In this document: piece by piece, positions 1-11,914 of the stretch
Position numbering within the stretch: position 1 is the stretch's first letter
Layout of the letters: every line of letters starts with the position of its first letter
From: Plasmodium coatneyi
Taxonomy: Eukaryota > Apicomplexa > Aconoidasida > Haemosporida > Plasmodiidae
Assembly: GCF_001680005.1 (NCBI RefSeq)
Contig: NC_033567.1
Coordinates: 1,550,001-1,614,000, forward strand
Direction: 5' to 3'
DNA length: 64,000 bases
Position numbers and translations under genes: made by a program
The notes under the pieces: model-generated
Told to the model about the DNA's origin: nothing
The model's database searches: none
Seen by the model: the letters and a program-made list of their open reading frames with translations, nothing else

Positions 1-2499
1 ATAAAAAAATTCCGCAATTTAACCATATGGTGCGGCACACTGTATGCATTTGGTATTAACTTGCACGAGAATGGCATATAAAATATTCGCACGAAGTATA
101 TACATTTCCGTAAAAGGTGATGTTAATTTTTTTTTTTTTTTCTTCCCAAGAGTTTAAAACACTGTATAGGTTTCCCGACGAATGGGCAATTTTTCTTCTT
201 CCTTTTATTCTTATTTTTTTTTTTAACCATATGTGTAGGCTATATACTATCTTCACACATGTTCGTGAAAAAACAACAAAAAAATACTCCTGTGTAAATT
301 TTCGGAAAGCAGAAACATGTATATACTCGAGCTGCAGTGAAATTTAAGTGCTTTCTGCTGAGAGGAAAGTGAACGTTTGTGTAATGCACACATGTGGAGG
401 GCGCATGCATGGGTGTACGTATTTATTTATGAATTCACATGTGCATATATATTTCATTCCTATCTTCATGTGTAATAATTTTCGTTGCCGCCTCCTGTTG
501 CTTCCATTTAGAAAAAATAGGATGAGCCGGGAAAAAGGAAAACCGCGTTAAGGAAAGGAAAAATGAACCATCATGGCGCCATTAAGGAAAGATCAATTTA
601 TTCTTACAAAACTTAACACTGCCGTAAATCTGTCCTACACGTTCATGAATTATACGCATAGCGTGAACAATGCAGTTTTTTTTTTTTTTTTTTCTCATTC
701 TGTTATAAGATTAATGTCATTTATGCACGTTGATCTTAAGCTTAACGAACATTTGCGTGCACACTTTATTTGTAAGGGGAAACAAGACGCACAGGCGTGG
801 CATGGCGTAGCACACCACAACAAACATACACCTATGCGAAAACGAAAAGCAGAATAGGATAGACTATGTTTTTAACGCTTCTTAGCCTTAATATGAATAA
901 TTCTTGCATACTACCAAATGAATTGTGCGCCACGCGATCCGCGCTGAATGTTGTGGTAGACGAAGGTTCCGGGCGCACTGCGTGCACGGGTGAGTAGGTG
1001 CGCCAAAATGTAACAGCATGTGCACACGTGTTAATTCTCCAGGGTTTCCTTTTTCCCATCATATATGCCGAACGGAGTGTGCAGCAAAAAATTGAAAACA
1101 ATTGAAAAATAACGCAAAATATGTAGAAAAATAAAACGAAAAAAAAATATATATATGATATATGATGTACCTCTTCAACATTACAAAAGGTGAAGAAGAT
1201 GCGATCCTGTTTTCCGTTTTTTTCCTCCCATAGAAAGTTGTGGTCTCCATGGTGCATATCACCTTGCTGCTTCGTCACAAATCATTATGTAACAAGAGTT
1301 GGTCTACGGCGTATTTTCGTTCCTTCATTTTTTTTGCGAACACTTGGATCATTTTCGCAAAATAAACAACAGTATTCCCTCGTACAAGTAAATGTGCGGG
1401 AAAATAATACTGGGGGAAGGCTTTTTTTTTTTTTTTTTTTTTTTTTTTGTTCCGCTGGGGTATGTAGGACTAGTTCAAATTCAGCACATGTACGATTTAC
1501 ACAACATTTTAAGGTGTATTTTTTTTTTTTTTCTTTATGAAGGTTCGCATTTAAAGCCCCATTATACGCATATATGTCCTGAACATGTTTGAAGAACAAT
1601 AAAGGATAAAAGAGGACTACCTCTTCATCGTTATGATTCCCAGGGTTCACAGAGAAATGTTTGCCCATCTGTGTATACACGTGTGTGTGAACATGCCATT
1701 TATATATACGTACCTTTGCGTAAAGGTATATATTTACCACCAAACGGCAACGATCTAGTCATGACTTATGCTTTGCGCCTCATTTTGTTTTTATAAAAGG
1801 GGTACAACTGGAGTTCCATTTTGTGGGGAAAATGATCAATTAAGTTATCACAACAGAGTAGTAAAAAAAAAAAAAGTTTTTCCTTCTTTTTTTACACTTT
1901 TCGACGAGGAACCCCAAATCATATTAAGCCCGTTTTATTCGTTTTCTCATATTCTTTTAGAAACACAGATGGTGATGCCAGGATAAAAAAAAGGTTAAAA
2001 AATAATATAAGGAAATTGCACCTAAGGTGTAGTTACTACATAACTGTGCATATTTAAAAGCACTTTGTTAAAATAAGGCAAAAAGGTATCATGCGTACTT
2101 CTACTGTGCGAAATTTTTCTTGGTTCCAAAGGGCAGAGAACTTCATGTTAGTTCTGTGCTGTGCAGCACTCCACCCCGTCGGTTTTACGAATTTGCATCC
2201 AAATTTTCAGTTACAAAATTGATTCTCCTAATAGATACATTTTTTTTTTTTTTTTTATCTTGTGCATTTTACAACCCCTTTTAAAATACGTAAAAAGGGG
2301 GTCCTTTTTCTTTTTTTTTTTTTTTGTGTGATTTTGTTTTGTTTTTTTAAATTTGTTCCCTCAGAGTTTGTATTTAGTGAGGGGGGGAAGGAGCTGCATC
2401 GTGTTATTCCGCATTTTCCCGGGAGGTTTCACGTCTTGTCGTTCCGCTTTGCGCCTTGCTGCACTGCATCTTCCACCTTCACTTATCTCATTCGCAAAA
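1..2499. other. Intergenic region, no gene recognised
   Basis: This 2.5 kb stretch precedes the first phosphatase. It holds many T and A homopolymers, for example around 1422-1448 and 2240-2256, and short ATG-initiated frames. Those frames either run through homopolymers or have no family resemblance. No tRNA, rRNA or splice-connected exon series was recognised. It probably contains the upstream region and 5' UTR of the phosphatase at 2500. Confidence 0.6.
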
Positions 2500-5093
2500 A
2501 TGCCAGTAGTTGGAGGAGCACACGTAATACCCATGAGTAATGAAAAAAAAAAAAAAAAAAAAAACGCTTATCATTCTGCGAAACAAATAATGGGAAGCCC
2601 ATTAATTATTCAAACTGTGCATGCATATAGAAACGTACATACCTGCTTGCACTCTCTTTGGAGTAAACGCCGCTTGGCAGGACTACTTTGTGGATTTACA
2701 CCCAAGTGCAATTCCTATATAAATTTGAAAGTCTATTTTTTAGCGGTGTTTCTATACCACCAAATTGTATGTAACGCATGTTACCCGTACTAGGTTGCAC
2801 ACGTTGCACATGTCTACCTCTTGCTCATTCTTCTTCTCGCCAGAAAATTACACAATAGTCAGTGATGGGTATGGCGAAAAGGGCGTAAAGAAGACATACG
2901 AAGATGAGTTTTTTATCTGCGAAAATTTGAAGACCTTCAATAAGAGCTTGCACCCCAATTTTAATTTTTCGTAATAGAAATGTGCATTAAACATTGCATA
3001 TACCTCCATTTAGGGGGTTCTACTTGTGTCATTCATAGTGATTCCCATAATTTTGTATTCCTTTGACATGGTTTTTGTTGTCCCACTTACCCCCCTTCCT
3101 GATGCGCCATCCTCTTGGGTAAGATTCCTCCACACAGTTCGCACCTTTTTCCCTTTTCCCCATTTTTGCAGCTGCTTTTGCCTGATCGATGGACATAACG
3201 GAAAAAACACCGCAACATTTTTGAAGAAAAATCTGGCACAGGAATTGTCTAACAGTTTTGCGGCCAATCAGGAGACCTACGATGAGACTCTTCCAATACC
3301 AGACCACTTCATAAGAATTGTAAGTTTTAAAATTAGCACATTTGATGCTGCTGGTATGGGTAGCCATTCCGCCTTCAAGGACACGTTAAAAAAGGGGCAA
3401 CTTTTGTCTTATGCCACTTTATATAAATACACTATAGTTTGCAAGTGTACAGTTTTTTTTTTATAAATATAAGTGTACCCTTGGCGTGATTCTTCTCTTC
3501 TTCATGTGCTCACGGCTACCATATTGTAATTTTCTTAGGGTGTAAATAATGCGTGCAAAAAAATCGACGAAAAATTATCCGTGCAGTTTCCCGGGTGCAA
3601 AGGTAAAACGAAAAGGTTATTAAAAAGTAGAGTCCCCGAAAAAGAGGAAATGCAAAACTATCAGATTTTCTACACAGCACATATTTGAACTTGAAAAAAA
3701 AAAGGTGTCCTCATCACATTACTAGTGATAGTATTTACCTGTTGATTTATGCGTGGGGGTCACTCCCTTCTGTTTAATTTTTCCTTATTTTGCAGACGGA
3801 GCTACATGTGTAATTATTTTAATTAAGGATGATTATGCGTATATAATAAATATAGGAGACTCATCGGCGTATCTGTGCAGATTTCTGAATAATGCCAACC
3901 AAGGTGCGTCCTAAAATTGGTTCCCTAAAATGATGTGTAGAGGGGAAAATCCTTAAATTGGCTTTTCTCTTAGGGGAAACTTTCACCACTGCGTGGTTAT
4001 CCACCTTAACATTCGCCATTATATGTACGTATATATACACACATATGTGGTCACCTTTTTTTTTTTTTTTTAAATACCCGCGCAGCTATAGACCTAGTGG
4101 ATATCCATAAACCTTGGGTGCTTTCCGAAAAGGAGAGAATTATCAAACATGGTGGAAGGATCGAAAATGGCCGAGTGAATGATATTATCGATGTGACGAG
4201 GGCCTTTGGGGATCTCATGTAAGTTGGAGAAAAGGGGAACTTCCATCTGACCATTGGGAGCGTACGCACATGTGTTCATATATGTCTATGTGCATACACT
4301 TGTATAACCATTTTTTTTTCTCCCTATTTGTTCTCCCCCCAAAAAATAGGCTGAAGAAATACGGATTGCTCTGCACAGGGACATTCAAAAAATTTAAAAT
4401 CAGCTCGGACGACAATTTTATTATCATGGGCACGGATGGTTTTTTCAGCTTTGTGGATGTGAACCATATAACGAATGAGATAGTCGCTTTGTCTAGGAAG
4501 GTACAGCTGAAGCGAGAGAAGGAGTCACAGTGCGCTACTTCCCTCAATTGAAATGAAGTGTGCGTATGAGGGGTTGTGCAAATGTTTGCTAGTGCCTGCG
4601 TGAGTGTAACTTATCACTCGACCTTCGCAACGTTCTTTTAACACTTATTGACACCACACTGCGATGTTTTCACTTGACAGGAAGAAAGGATGGTAAATGT
4701 GGAAAAGAAGAAAACTGTGTTTGACGCCCAAAATGTTTGTAGAATTATGGTTGAGCATGCCATTGTGGATAAGAAGTCACAGGTATGTGAGGGACAGTGA
4801 GGGCTGGATGGTTTGGCAGCTGTTCGTTAAGGAGGTCCTTTTTTCATTCCAGAGCATGTGTATATGTATGTGCATATGTATGTGTGTGCGCGCCCCCTCT
4901 TGCGACGTCGCACTTTGTATAATCAACGCCACGGCATAAGAATCGTTCAGTAGAGAATTAGGCAGCTGGACCGAAGGGGCCGCGTTGGTTTATGCGCGTT
5001 CGTTTACCGCATTACTGCCGCAATTTGGTGTCCCCTTTTTCCCATTTTTAGGACAATGTCACCGTTATTTTGATAAAGTTCTTACACAAATAA
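2500..5093 (+). CDS. Compact PP2C-type (PPM) protein phosphatase, nine exons
   Basis: This is a metal-dependent Ser/Thr phosphatase of the PP2C family. Predicted exons are 2500-2536, 2844-2970, 3172-3319, 3539-3602, 3796-3903, 4086-4218, 4350-4500, 4681-4782 and 5052-5093. All junctions are gt..ag and phase-consistent, giving 303 residues, about the size of a bare PP2C domain. Visible motifs in order are VSDGYGEKG near the N-terminus, LIDGHNG with metal-binding Asp61 (usual DGHGG), NIGDSSAY (usual GDSRA, 145-151), DIHKP (167-171), VTRAFGD (198-204), MGTDGFF with Asp235, and the terminal DNVTVILI with Asp291. The first exon is the least certain part. It was chosen because ATG 2500 has an A-rich context, the donor is gtaatg and the phase fits. 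The GSTA-loop equivalent is altered (DGAT). By recalled synteny this is the counterpart of PF3D7_0810500. Its 3' end converges on the aquaporin gene. Confidence 0.92.
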
Positions 5094-5424
5094 AAAGGGT
5101 TAATTAGAAGGAATGAGGAGAGGGGGGTGTTTTTGATTAAGTTTGATTCACATGGACAACAAATTTTAATTATTGCAACAAGAGAAAACAAAAAAAAATA
5201 AGATAAAAAAAGGCGGTAAATAAGTGGGCCAAAATAAGGGGGGTAGCCAAATGGGCTAGCCAAATGAGGTATAAAAAAGAATTCAGTACACACTTCCGTG
5301 CTGGCATACGCGCGTATGGAGGAAGTTGCACAACAGAACGGACGTTAGCCGCAACAAATGTGGGGCAAAGGACCACCCATCCTTGTGTTGCCTGTACAAA
5401 AAATAGCGCCCTGATAATGCATCA
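5094..5424. other. Short convergent intergenic spacer
   Basis: These 331 bases separate the 3' ends of the PP2C gene (+) and the aquaporin gene (-). The stretch is purine-rich on the plus strand and must hold both 3' UTRs. No open frame with family resemblance was seen. Confidence 0.6.
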
Positions 5425-7380
5425 TTAGAAGACACTCGGAATTAAGTAGTTGCTCGAATTATAGTGAATATTATCATCATATTCCACGAGGTAGGCATTT
5501 CGCTTGACGTTATGTTTCCCAATCAGCGGCATCGTCTCATTCCTTCTGTTACTGCTATACAAATTGGTGTCAATGACGTTTACAATTTCTTCTTCTCCTT
5601 CCTTGAACAATTTCATAAAGGCTGTTGCAAAGGCTGACCCGACATAAGGCCCCACCCACAGGGGTAACGACGTAATGTATAACTTCACCAATTGCAATAT
5701 TTTGGAAATACTTAAAAAAGACAACACGACTGAGGAAATATGAAAAGAACCATTCGCTTGAAAAAATTTAAAGTACAAGTAAGTGTACAATGTCGACGTG
5801 GAAAACATTGGATTTAACGTCGTATTTGTTACAAAAACAAAAAATAATAATGAAAAAAAAATGAACAGTAAATAAAATATATGATTCATTATATATTTTA
5901 TATATTTATTATCCACATGGAAGATGAAGTTTTCATTTTTGCCTCCCCAGGTGGATGAATTAAAAGCATCACTTCCGTATATATCTTCATAACTGCTAAA
6001 GGTGTACAGTGACGTCATGTTTTTTCCTTTTGCCGTATTAAAAAGGAGAGAATTTTCATTTTTATTTTCTTCCAAAAATTTTTTTTTGTAATTATACAAA
6101 CTTAACAACAGTAGGGTTAGCAAGAAAGTGGAGATAAATTCACAAAAAAATGTTTTCATAATTTCCTTCTTCGGTAACAGGGCATAAATAAATATACTTC
6201 CGTGCATATGTGCGCATAGGATACTTGCCAATATACCCCCAAAGTACTGAAATGTAACGTAACATGTGGTAATTACAAATCCATATTTTTTCGGCTCCAC
6301 TAGCCATAACGCGTAAGTATATGCTGGATTGATGTGTGCCCCTAATATCACAAATAAGACATATATTAAACACCCAAAGAACGAGTAAACTGCATGGTTG
6401 CTATTTTGTTTATTTCCCGAATCTTTCATCACTTCGTATTTATCGATATCTCCCAAATCGATTTTGTTAATGTCGTTTAATTTTATCTTGCTGAATTCGT
6501 TCACATGGTCTTTAAAAATAACCGTTCCGACATTTTTGGTCAGTCCCTCTTTGGTTGCTTCCTTTGCGTTTTTTTCTTCCATTTGGCTACTGTGGATATC
6601 TTGGTTGTCCCCTCTTTCAGTATCAGCAGTGGTGCTCTTTTCTGTTACCCCCTCGCTGGGCCTACCTAACTGTGTTACAACTTCTTGTTGACTCCCACTC
6701 TTTTCATCGTATCCATTTGGGGAATCCGTCTTCTGCGTCTCATCCTTCTCCACAGATTTCAACACGTCATTATTTGCACTTACCCCGTTTACACTTGTCT
6801 GTCCATCATTTGGGAAATATTCTTCAGAGGTTCCATTTCCCTTCTCATGTGTTTGCACAATGCTGTCCTTCGTTCCTTCCGGAACATGTTCAATATTTTC
6901 TTTCCCATTCAGGCGATTTGTTCCATTATTCCCTTCCGCTTTGTTAACCATTGGGTCCACACTGGACTGCTCCTCCTTCGTTTTAAAAGTTGCATCATCT
7001 CCTTTATTCTTGTGTTCCAGTAAAATACTGGCCACATTTGTTGGCCCATTTAAATCATTTCCGTACTGCACATTGTTAATTTCATTATCGAAGAGATTGT
7101 CTCCTGGGATAAATATGTCGTTGTTTTTGTATGGGCTTATCTGCTTGGTGTGTTTAATTACGTATTCCTCATTTTGGTTTGAATTTAACATATACACAGA
7201 TATGAAAAAAACAAATATAAAAGATCCAATAAATTCAAAAAAAAAGTTGTACTTGTATTTCTTAAATGATTTTACATTTATCTCATCAGTTATATCTTTT
7301 ACGTAATTTTTTGTGTACTTTATGAACTTCTGGATAACTTGCTTCGCATACCTTCTGAATAGGCCTCTTTGCGTTTTCAT
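5425..7380 (-). CDS. Aquaporin (MIP family), AQP2-like, with a huge first loop
   Basis: This single-exon 651-residue membrane channel belongs to the major intrinsic protein family, which conducts water or small neutral solutes. Helix 1 is at about 46-65, with the typical E-F-I-G-S-F start. It is followed by about 260 hydrophilic, Glu/Asn/Thr/Lys-rich residues (66-328) in the position of loop A, where most aquaporins have a few residues. The first half-helix carries HINPA (Asn351). The second carries TTLNPM (Asn523), so Ala is replaced by Met, and the next residue is Phe526 where most family members have the selectivity-filter Arg. WVGPYVGSAF marks helix 6. A second insert of about 60 residues lies between helices 4 and 5. 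This is not the P. falciparum PfAQP type, which I recall has NLA/NPS motifs. The recalled position next to PP2C genes matches PF3D7_0810400 (AQP2). Solute specificity cannot be read from the sequence. Confidence 0.9.
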   Translation of the reverse strand: MKTQRGLFRRYAKQVIQKFIKYTKNYVKDITDEINVKSFKKYKYNFFFEFIGSFIFVFFISVYMLNSNQNEEYVIKHTKQISPYKNNDIFIPGDNLFDNEINNVQYGNDLNGPTNVASILLEHKNKGDDATFKTKEEQSSVDPMVNKAEGNNGTNRLNGKENIEHVPEGTKDSIVQTHEKGNGTSEEYFPNDGQTSVNGVSANNDVLKSVEKDETQKTDSPNGYDEKSGSQQEVVTQLGRPSEGVTEKSTTADTERGDNQDIHSSQMEEKNAKEATKEGLTKNVGTVIFKDHVNEFSKIKLNDINKIDLGDIDKYEVMKDSGNKQNSNHAVYSFFGCLIYVLFVILGAHINPAYTYALWLVEPKKYGFVITTCYVTFQYFGGILASILCAHMHGSIFIYALLPKKEIMKTFFCEFISTFLLTLLLLSLYNYKKKFLEENKNENSLLFNTAKGKNMTSLYTFSSYEDIYGSDAFNSSTWGGKNENFIFHVDNKYIKYIMNHIFYLLFIFFSLLFFVFVTNTTLNPMFSTSTLYTYLYFKFFQANGSFHISSVVLSFLSISKILQLVKLYITSLPLWVGPYVGSAFATAFMKLFKEGEEEIVNVIDTNLYSSNRRNETMPLIGKHNVKRNAYLVEYDDNIHYNSSNYLIPSVF

Positions 7381-7520
7381 TGTACAAAAAAAAAAAGAGG
7401 AATATCAAAGGATTAGAAAGTGGGGGATAATCAAATCGGAGGAAATGAAGTCAACTTTAAAACTGATGGGAAGTGGAAAAATGGTAAAAAGGGAAAAAAA
7501 ACAAAAAAAAAGAAACCACA

Positions 7521-7573
7521 CGTATGTATGTATGTATGTATGTATGTATGTACGTACGTATGTACGTATGTAT
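7521..7573. repeat. GTAT/GTAC tetranucleotide microsatellite
   Basis: Tandem units of GTAT, with some GTAC variants, run for about 50 bases just upstream of the aquaporin start on the minus strand, roughly 140 bp from its ATG. Length polymorphism between isolates is likely. Confidence 0.9.
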
Positions 7574-9672
7574 ACATTTATAAACATATATTCGCGTGCT
7601 TGAAGAATGAAAAGGGGGAGACGCATGAAACAATTTAATAAAAGTAATAATAAAAAAATAATGTGAAATAAAATAAACGCAGGCAAATCCAACACCCGCC
7701 TTTGCCCATTTATGTGCTACGCACAAACTTGTTCCCGTTCTACATACCCAAACAAGAGGAATCCAATTTTTTAAGCTTAAAAAATAGGAATGGCACAAGT
7801 GAAAAAACGTGCCGTAATACGAATCGGCACAACGCTTATAAACGTATAAGCAAAGGCAAAGCCTCATACACCTGTGCGCGCATACGTATGCCCATTGAGC
7901 CGAATACTTCTTACGCCTTTCGACAGGCACGAATACAAGTTACACATCCCCTTTCGCAAGAAAAAAAAAATAAAGGAAAGAACAAGAACAAGGCTCTTCA
8001 CCTTATGTGAGCATACACCACTTATTTGAAAAAATTTAGCCGCTTAAAAAATGAACGAAAAAAAATACCATAAAAATTGATGTGTGCACTATTTTGAGCG
8101 CGTTATTGGATTATTCCCGAACGTGAGGTGTTAATATTTATGTATGTGCAGATTTTGTCAAAAGTCCAGTTTGGGGCTTTGCAAGATAAAACACCGCGTG
8201 GTGCGGCTTGATATGCTGCAAAATGGCATAAGGGTGATACTCCTTTTAATAATCTTTGATGGCTTCCCTTTTATCTACCTCCAAGTTTCGCGAAAATGAC
8301 GATAACATCCTCAAATTGGACTGAACCGAATTACTACGTTTATAATAATTCGACGAAACTGTTCGCGTGTACAGAAAGGAAGAAAGTTATATTCTATTCT
8401 GGTCTATAATTTGGCATACTCTCTTATGTGAAAGAGAACAAAGGAGTATTGCATCCCTTTGGAGGTTGTTTCGTAATACAATTTTTACAAACGTCTTATC
8501 GTGGTTTTATTTCTCCAAAGGTTTGATCACCTTACCCCACTTGGCAAATTCACATTTTATTGCCACATGTTGCAGTGTACCACCACGTTGTTGCAACGTT
8601 ATTGGCATATTGCTATTTTTTATTTTTTTTTTTCAATTGAGCTTTATTCCTAACGGCGTGCTTGTACATACATGGCGACAGTTGGATAAACCATTTCTCA
8701 CAGGGAAACAATTGTTTTTTTTTTTTTTTTTTTTTTTCAAATTACATGTGTAACGCTATACGGTGAGGTGATAATAACTGCAATTCGAAAAATGTTTCTT
8801 TCACTTTTGTTCCATTATGCTTAATTTATGAGGAAGAGGGGGATTTTACTATTGCGCACTTCTTCAGAAGACCCCCAAAGGTCGAGTAGTTTTCATCTTA
8901 CTAATGCCATTTCTAACCTTCACAAGTAAGGTACAAGCACACACACATGTGTATATATTTTATTTTTTACAATATGGGGAGGAAAAAAAAATCTTCTACA
9001 TTTTCACGTGTAGCACTAGCGAAATGGGCTACTCATATTTTCCATCGATTTAAGTGTCGCCCATTTTTTTCCAGCTGCTGTTATGTACGTACATGCGCAC
9101 GTACGCTCGCAAGTGTGCGCACATAAAACGTGGCTACTCCTCCCAGTAAAGCCATTTTATAAGTTCCTACATGCAAAAGGGTTACATAAAAAACATAAAA
9201 ATATTAGTAAGAATTGCGTGACCATTTTATGGCTAAATGTTAAAGCTTCCTTTTACTGCGAAGATAACTATCTGGTAAAGGAGGAGGACGTACATTCAGG
9301 AGTTATAAACATGGTGCAAGGTTAAATAGACTTCGAACTAGCTAAAACGTCTAGCCATGTAAAAGCATTTGCACATCCATAAACGCATGTACAAAGGAAA
9401 AAATTAAACATTTTTGCGAGGGATTAAAAGGGGCGCCCCCACTGGAAAATATAGAAAATGCCTTTTCGAGTATGCAATAAAAAGGAAATACACTTTCTCG
9501 GGTATCTGCGAATTTTAGGGCTTTCTAACCAGCAAGCTCATTCGCCCTCTCGTATGTGCATACGCGCAGCCGCAACTTCTTCTCGCCATTCATTCCTTCC
9601 GATTTCCTACATTGGACAGTCATTCGACTTGAATGAACTTCTGTAGGCGGTTTTAAAAAGATAGACCAAATA

Positions 9673-9677
<5 letters not shown>

Positions 9678-9707
<30 letters not shown>
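9678..9707. repeat. Poly(A) tract of 30 bases
   Basis: An uninterrupted run of 30 A on the plus strand. It is one of several 20-30 base homopolymers in this gap; others are at about 9878-9898 (T) and about 10599-10623 (A). Such tracts are common between Plasmodium genes and may exclude nucleosomes. Confidence 0.9.
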
Positions 9708-9708
<1 letters not shown>

Positions 9709-10690
9709 ATGAATATGTAAAGTTCGTAAAAAAAAAGAGGAAAACGTAAATAAAAAGCGCGTTGGAATATCCACTTAAGACATAAAAATAAATTCATAAA
9801 AACTACGCATTAACGTGCGCATAGGTATTTATTTGTACATAATGCAAAGTATATGCCAACATCCAAATTTGTCATTTTTTTTTTTTTTTTTTTTTTTCCC
9901 ATTTTGAGATGAACTAATTAGCATATATATTCACCGAGTATGATTTCCAGTTAAAGAAAAAACAACTTATGATAATTATAGAGGCCTCTACATTTCTCGT
10001 TGAATAGTGGTACATGTGAAAAGAAAAGTAGGAAAACAAGTCGGCATAAAGTAGTGCGTACAAGTATGTACACATGCACTTGAATAATCGTAAATGTACA
10101 AACCTTTTGTAGGCAGCTATGTATGTACGAGTGTGCGCGTGCATATAAATGACAGCACGATGCATGCGCTATGCCTGCGCGATTTTGCAAAAGGCGTGAG
10201 CAGCACCCCTTCCATGTTTTTGACAGGTTGTAAGGAGCATTACTGTAATTATGTTTCGCCAAAGTGATCAGTACACGCGTATTTGCATTCATTTTTTAGC
10301 GCATCCCTTTTGGCAAATCGTAAAAAACTCCTTGGTAGCTTTGGTAGATACATGACCAACATACTTATAAGCTCACGCGTAGGCACATGCACGTGTTGTA
10401 CCTACACAACATTGAGATAATATCCATGTTGCAATTTTTAAAATTGAAAAAAAAGTCCCATTAATAACAACGGTGCTAACGCAATAAGTCAATTCTTTTT
10501 TTTGGGTGAAGAAACAAAATAAGTTACACTCTTCCTTTGAGACAGAATCAACGGGTTGTTGACTGAGCTTGAATTGGGAAGGACGCACGCGAAAAGGAAA
10601 AAAAAAAAAAAAAAAAAAAAAAATTAAATAAAAGAAAGGAGCATTCTTTCTACCACCCTTTCACAATTTCGAAGCGACAGCCCACCGAAC

Positions 10691-11480
10691 ATGATAAAAA
10701 AAAATATCAAATTTAAGTCGGATGAGAAGACTGTAAAGAAATCCTTCGGTGAGAATAATGAAAAAAAGCGGACGCACTTGGATATAGGTATATCAACGCC
10801 TGAACGCAACTTTGCGTCCCCCTCCCCCGCGGTGTGCACAATTATATGTACACACATGTATGTGCACTCTTGCAGGGTACATTCGTGTTAACTTAAAAGC
10901 GTTCACACATGGCAAAGTGTTGTAAAATACTATGCTTCTAACTCTACATTTGCCTTTTCCCTGCGGGCATGAAAATATGCTTAATCCGTTATGCACAACG
11001 CTACACGTACATATAAATTGTTAGAAAATGCCTGGCCGTAATTTGGCATCTTCCAAACAAGAGTTATTTGCTACTTTACATTTTGTGCTGTAAGTAAAAT
11101 ATTTTTCATTTCTTTTCTTTTTTTTCCCTTTAAAAGAGGAAAAAAATTACCCTTGGGGTCTTACCAATTTGTTACACATAGATATGTACCTTTTAGAATT
11201 CGCAATATGGGAAAAGCGTTCTATACATGATAATTTTTTTTCCTTTCAGTTTTTTTTTTTTTTTTTTTTTCTGCATATTTGCCGATCGCCCAATCAATCA
11301 TTTGCATTATATATTCTGCTTTTCCTGGGTGAGTTTTCGTTTCGTGTAGTTGCCTTGCTTTATTCGCCTTGCCTCCCCTAATACGCCTCTTTCGCGTTCG
11401 CTCCCTTCGTATCGCTTGCTTTTTTTCCTTTCCTTTTTTCATTTTTTAGGTTTCCTTTCAAATGTAACGTTGTGCAATAG
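10691..11480 (+). CDS. Speculative small spliced membrane protein
   Basis: I do not recognise this gene. A possible model is exons 10691-10787, 10876-10921, 11025-11089, 11250-11328 and 11450-11480. All junctions are gt..ag, phases agree at each junction, and the frame stays open to TAG at 11478. The predicted product is about 105 residues. It starts with a Lys-rich hydrophilic segment (MIKKNIKFKSDEKTVKK), then has DIGYIRVNLKAF, and ends in a hydrophobic stretch with SAYLPIAQSIICIIYSAF. The last long segment depends on translating a T homopolymer as Phe residues, and such tracts make chance open frames likely. An alternative donor lies at 10749. The first exon has a codon composition like true coding sequence, so part of the model may be real even if the later exons are not. 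Confidence 0.22.
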
Positions 11481-11914
11481 GAGCTTTTCCTTTTGCGGTA
11501 ATGTTTATTTTGCTTGCAAATTCATTTTATTTCTTCTTGTATTTTTTTCATTTTGAATGTGTTTTATTTTTTTGTGAAAATGGGTTAAGCCTCTTTTCAT
11601 TCACGTAGTTGCAATTGTAACTATTTGAGCATTTTATGTTTCCCACTTTCTGCTTTTTGCCCCTTCCCCTTCCCGCTTCTTCTAATCTATTCATTTTCTG
11701 TGCCGTTCATCCCCTCTTTCAGTTCATACAAAAGAGTACATACAGTTTTGTTGCGTAGCTAATCTATTCTGCCTGCCTTTTTTTTTTTTTTTGGAAAAAT
11801 TGTATTTTTTTAAATTTTAAGTGTATTTTCAATTTCAATTAATTCTTCTTGTATCTTCGATTATGATGCTTACCTTGTCATATTTCATTAAAGAAAAAAA
11901 AGAAAAGAAAAGAT

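Larger units (their letters stand above)
7381..10690. other. Long intergenic region, nothing convincing
   Basis: This is the upstream region of the minus-strand aquaporin and beyond. It holds a tetranucleotide microsatellite, a 30-base A tract and several T tracts. Short frames such as the one ending at 9325 have no recognisable homology and no matching splice partners. Confidence 0.55.

Noticed and set aside
573..857. 94-codon plus-strand frame starting MAPLRKDQF
   Set aside because: It reads through a T homopolymer and has no family resemblance or splice partner; likely chance.
832..1278. 148-codon minus-strand frame
   Set aside because: Mostly Phe/Ile/Tyr from poly-A/T sequence; no coding character.
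7521..7573. Telomere-like or CRISPR-like array
   Set aside because: It is a simple GTAT/GTAC microsatellite; no GGGTTYA repeats or spaced repeats were seen.
9083..9325. 80-codon plus-strand frame ending near 9325
   Set aside because: The latter half looks mildly coding-like but has no recognisable motif, flanking exons or conserved context.
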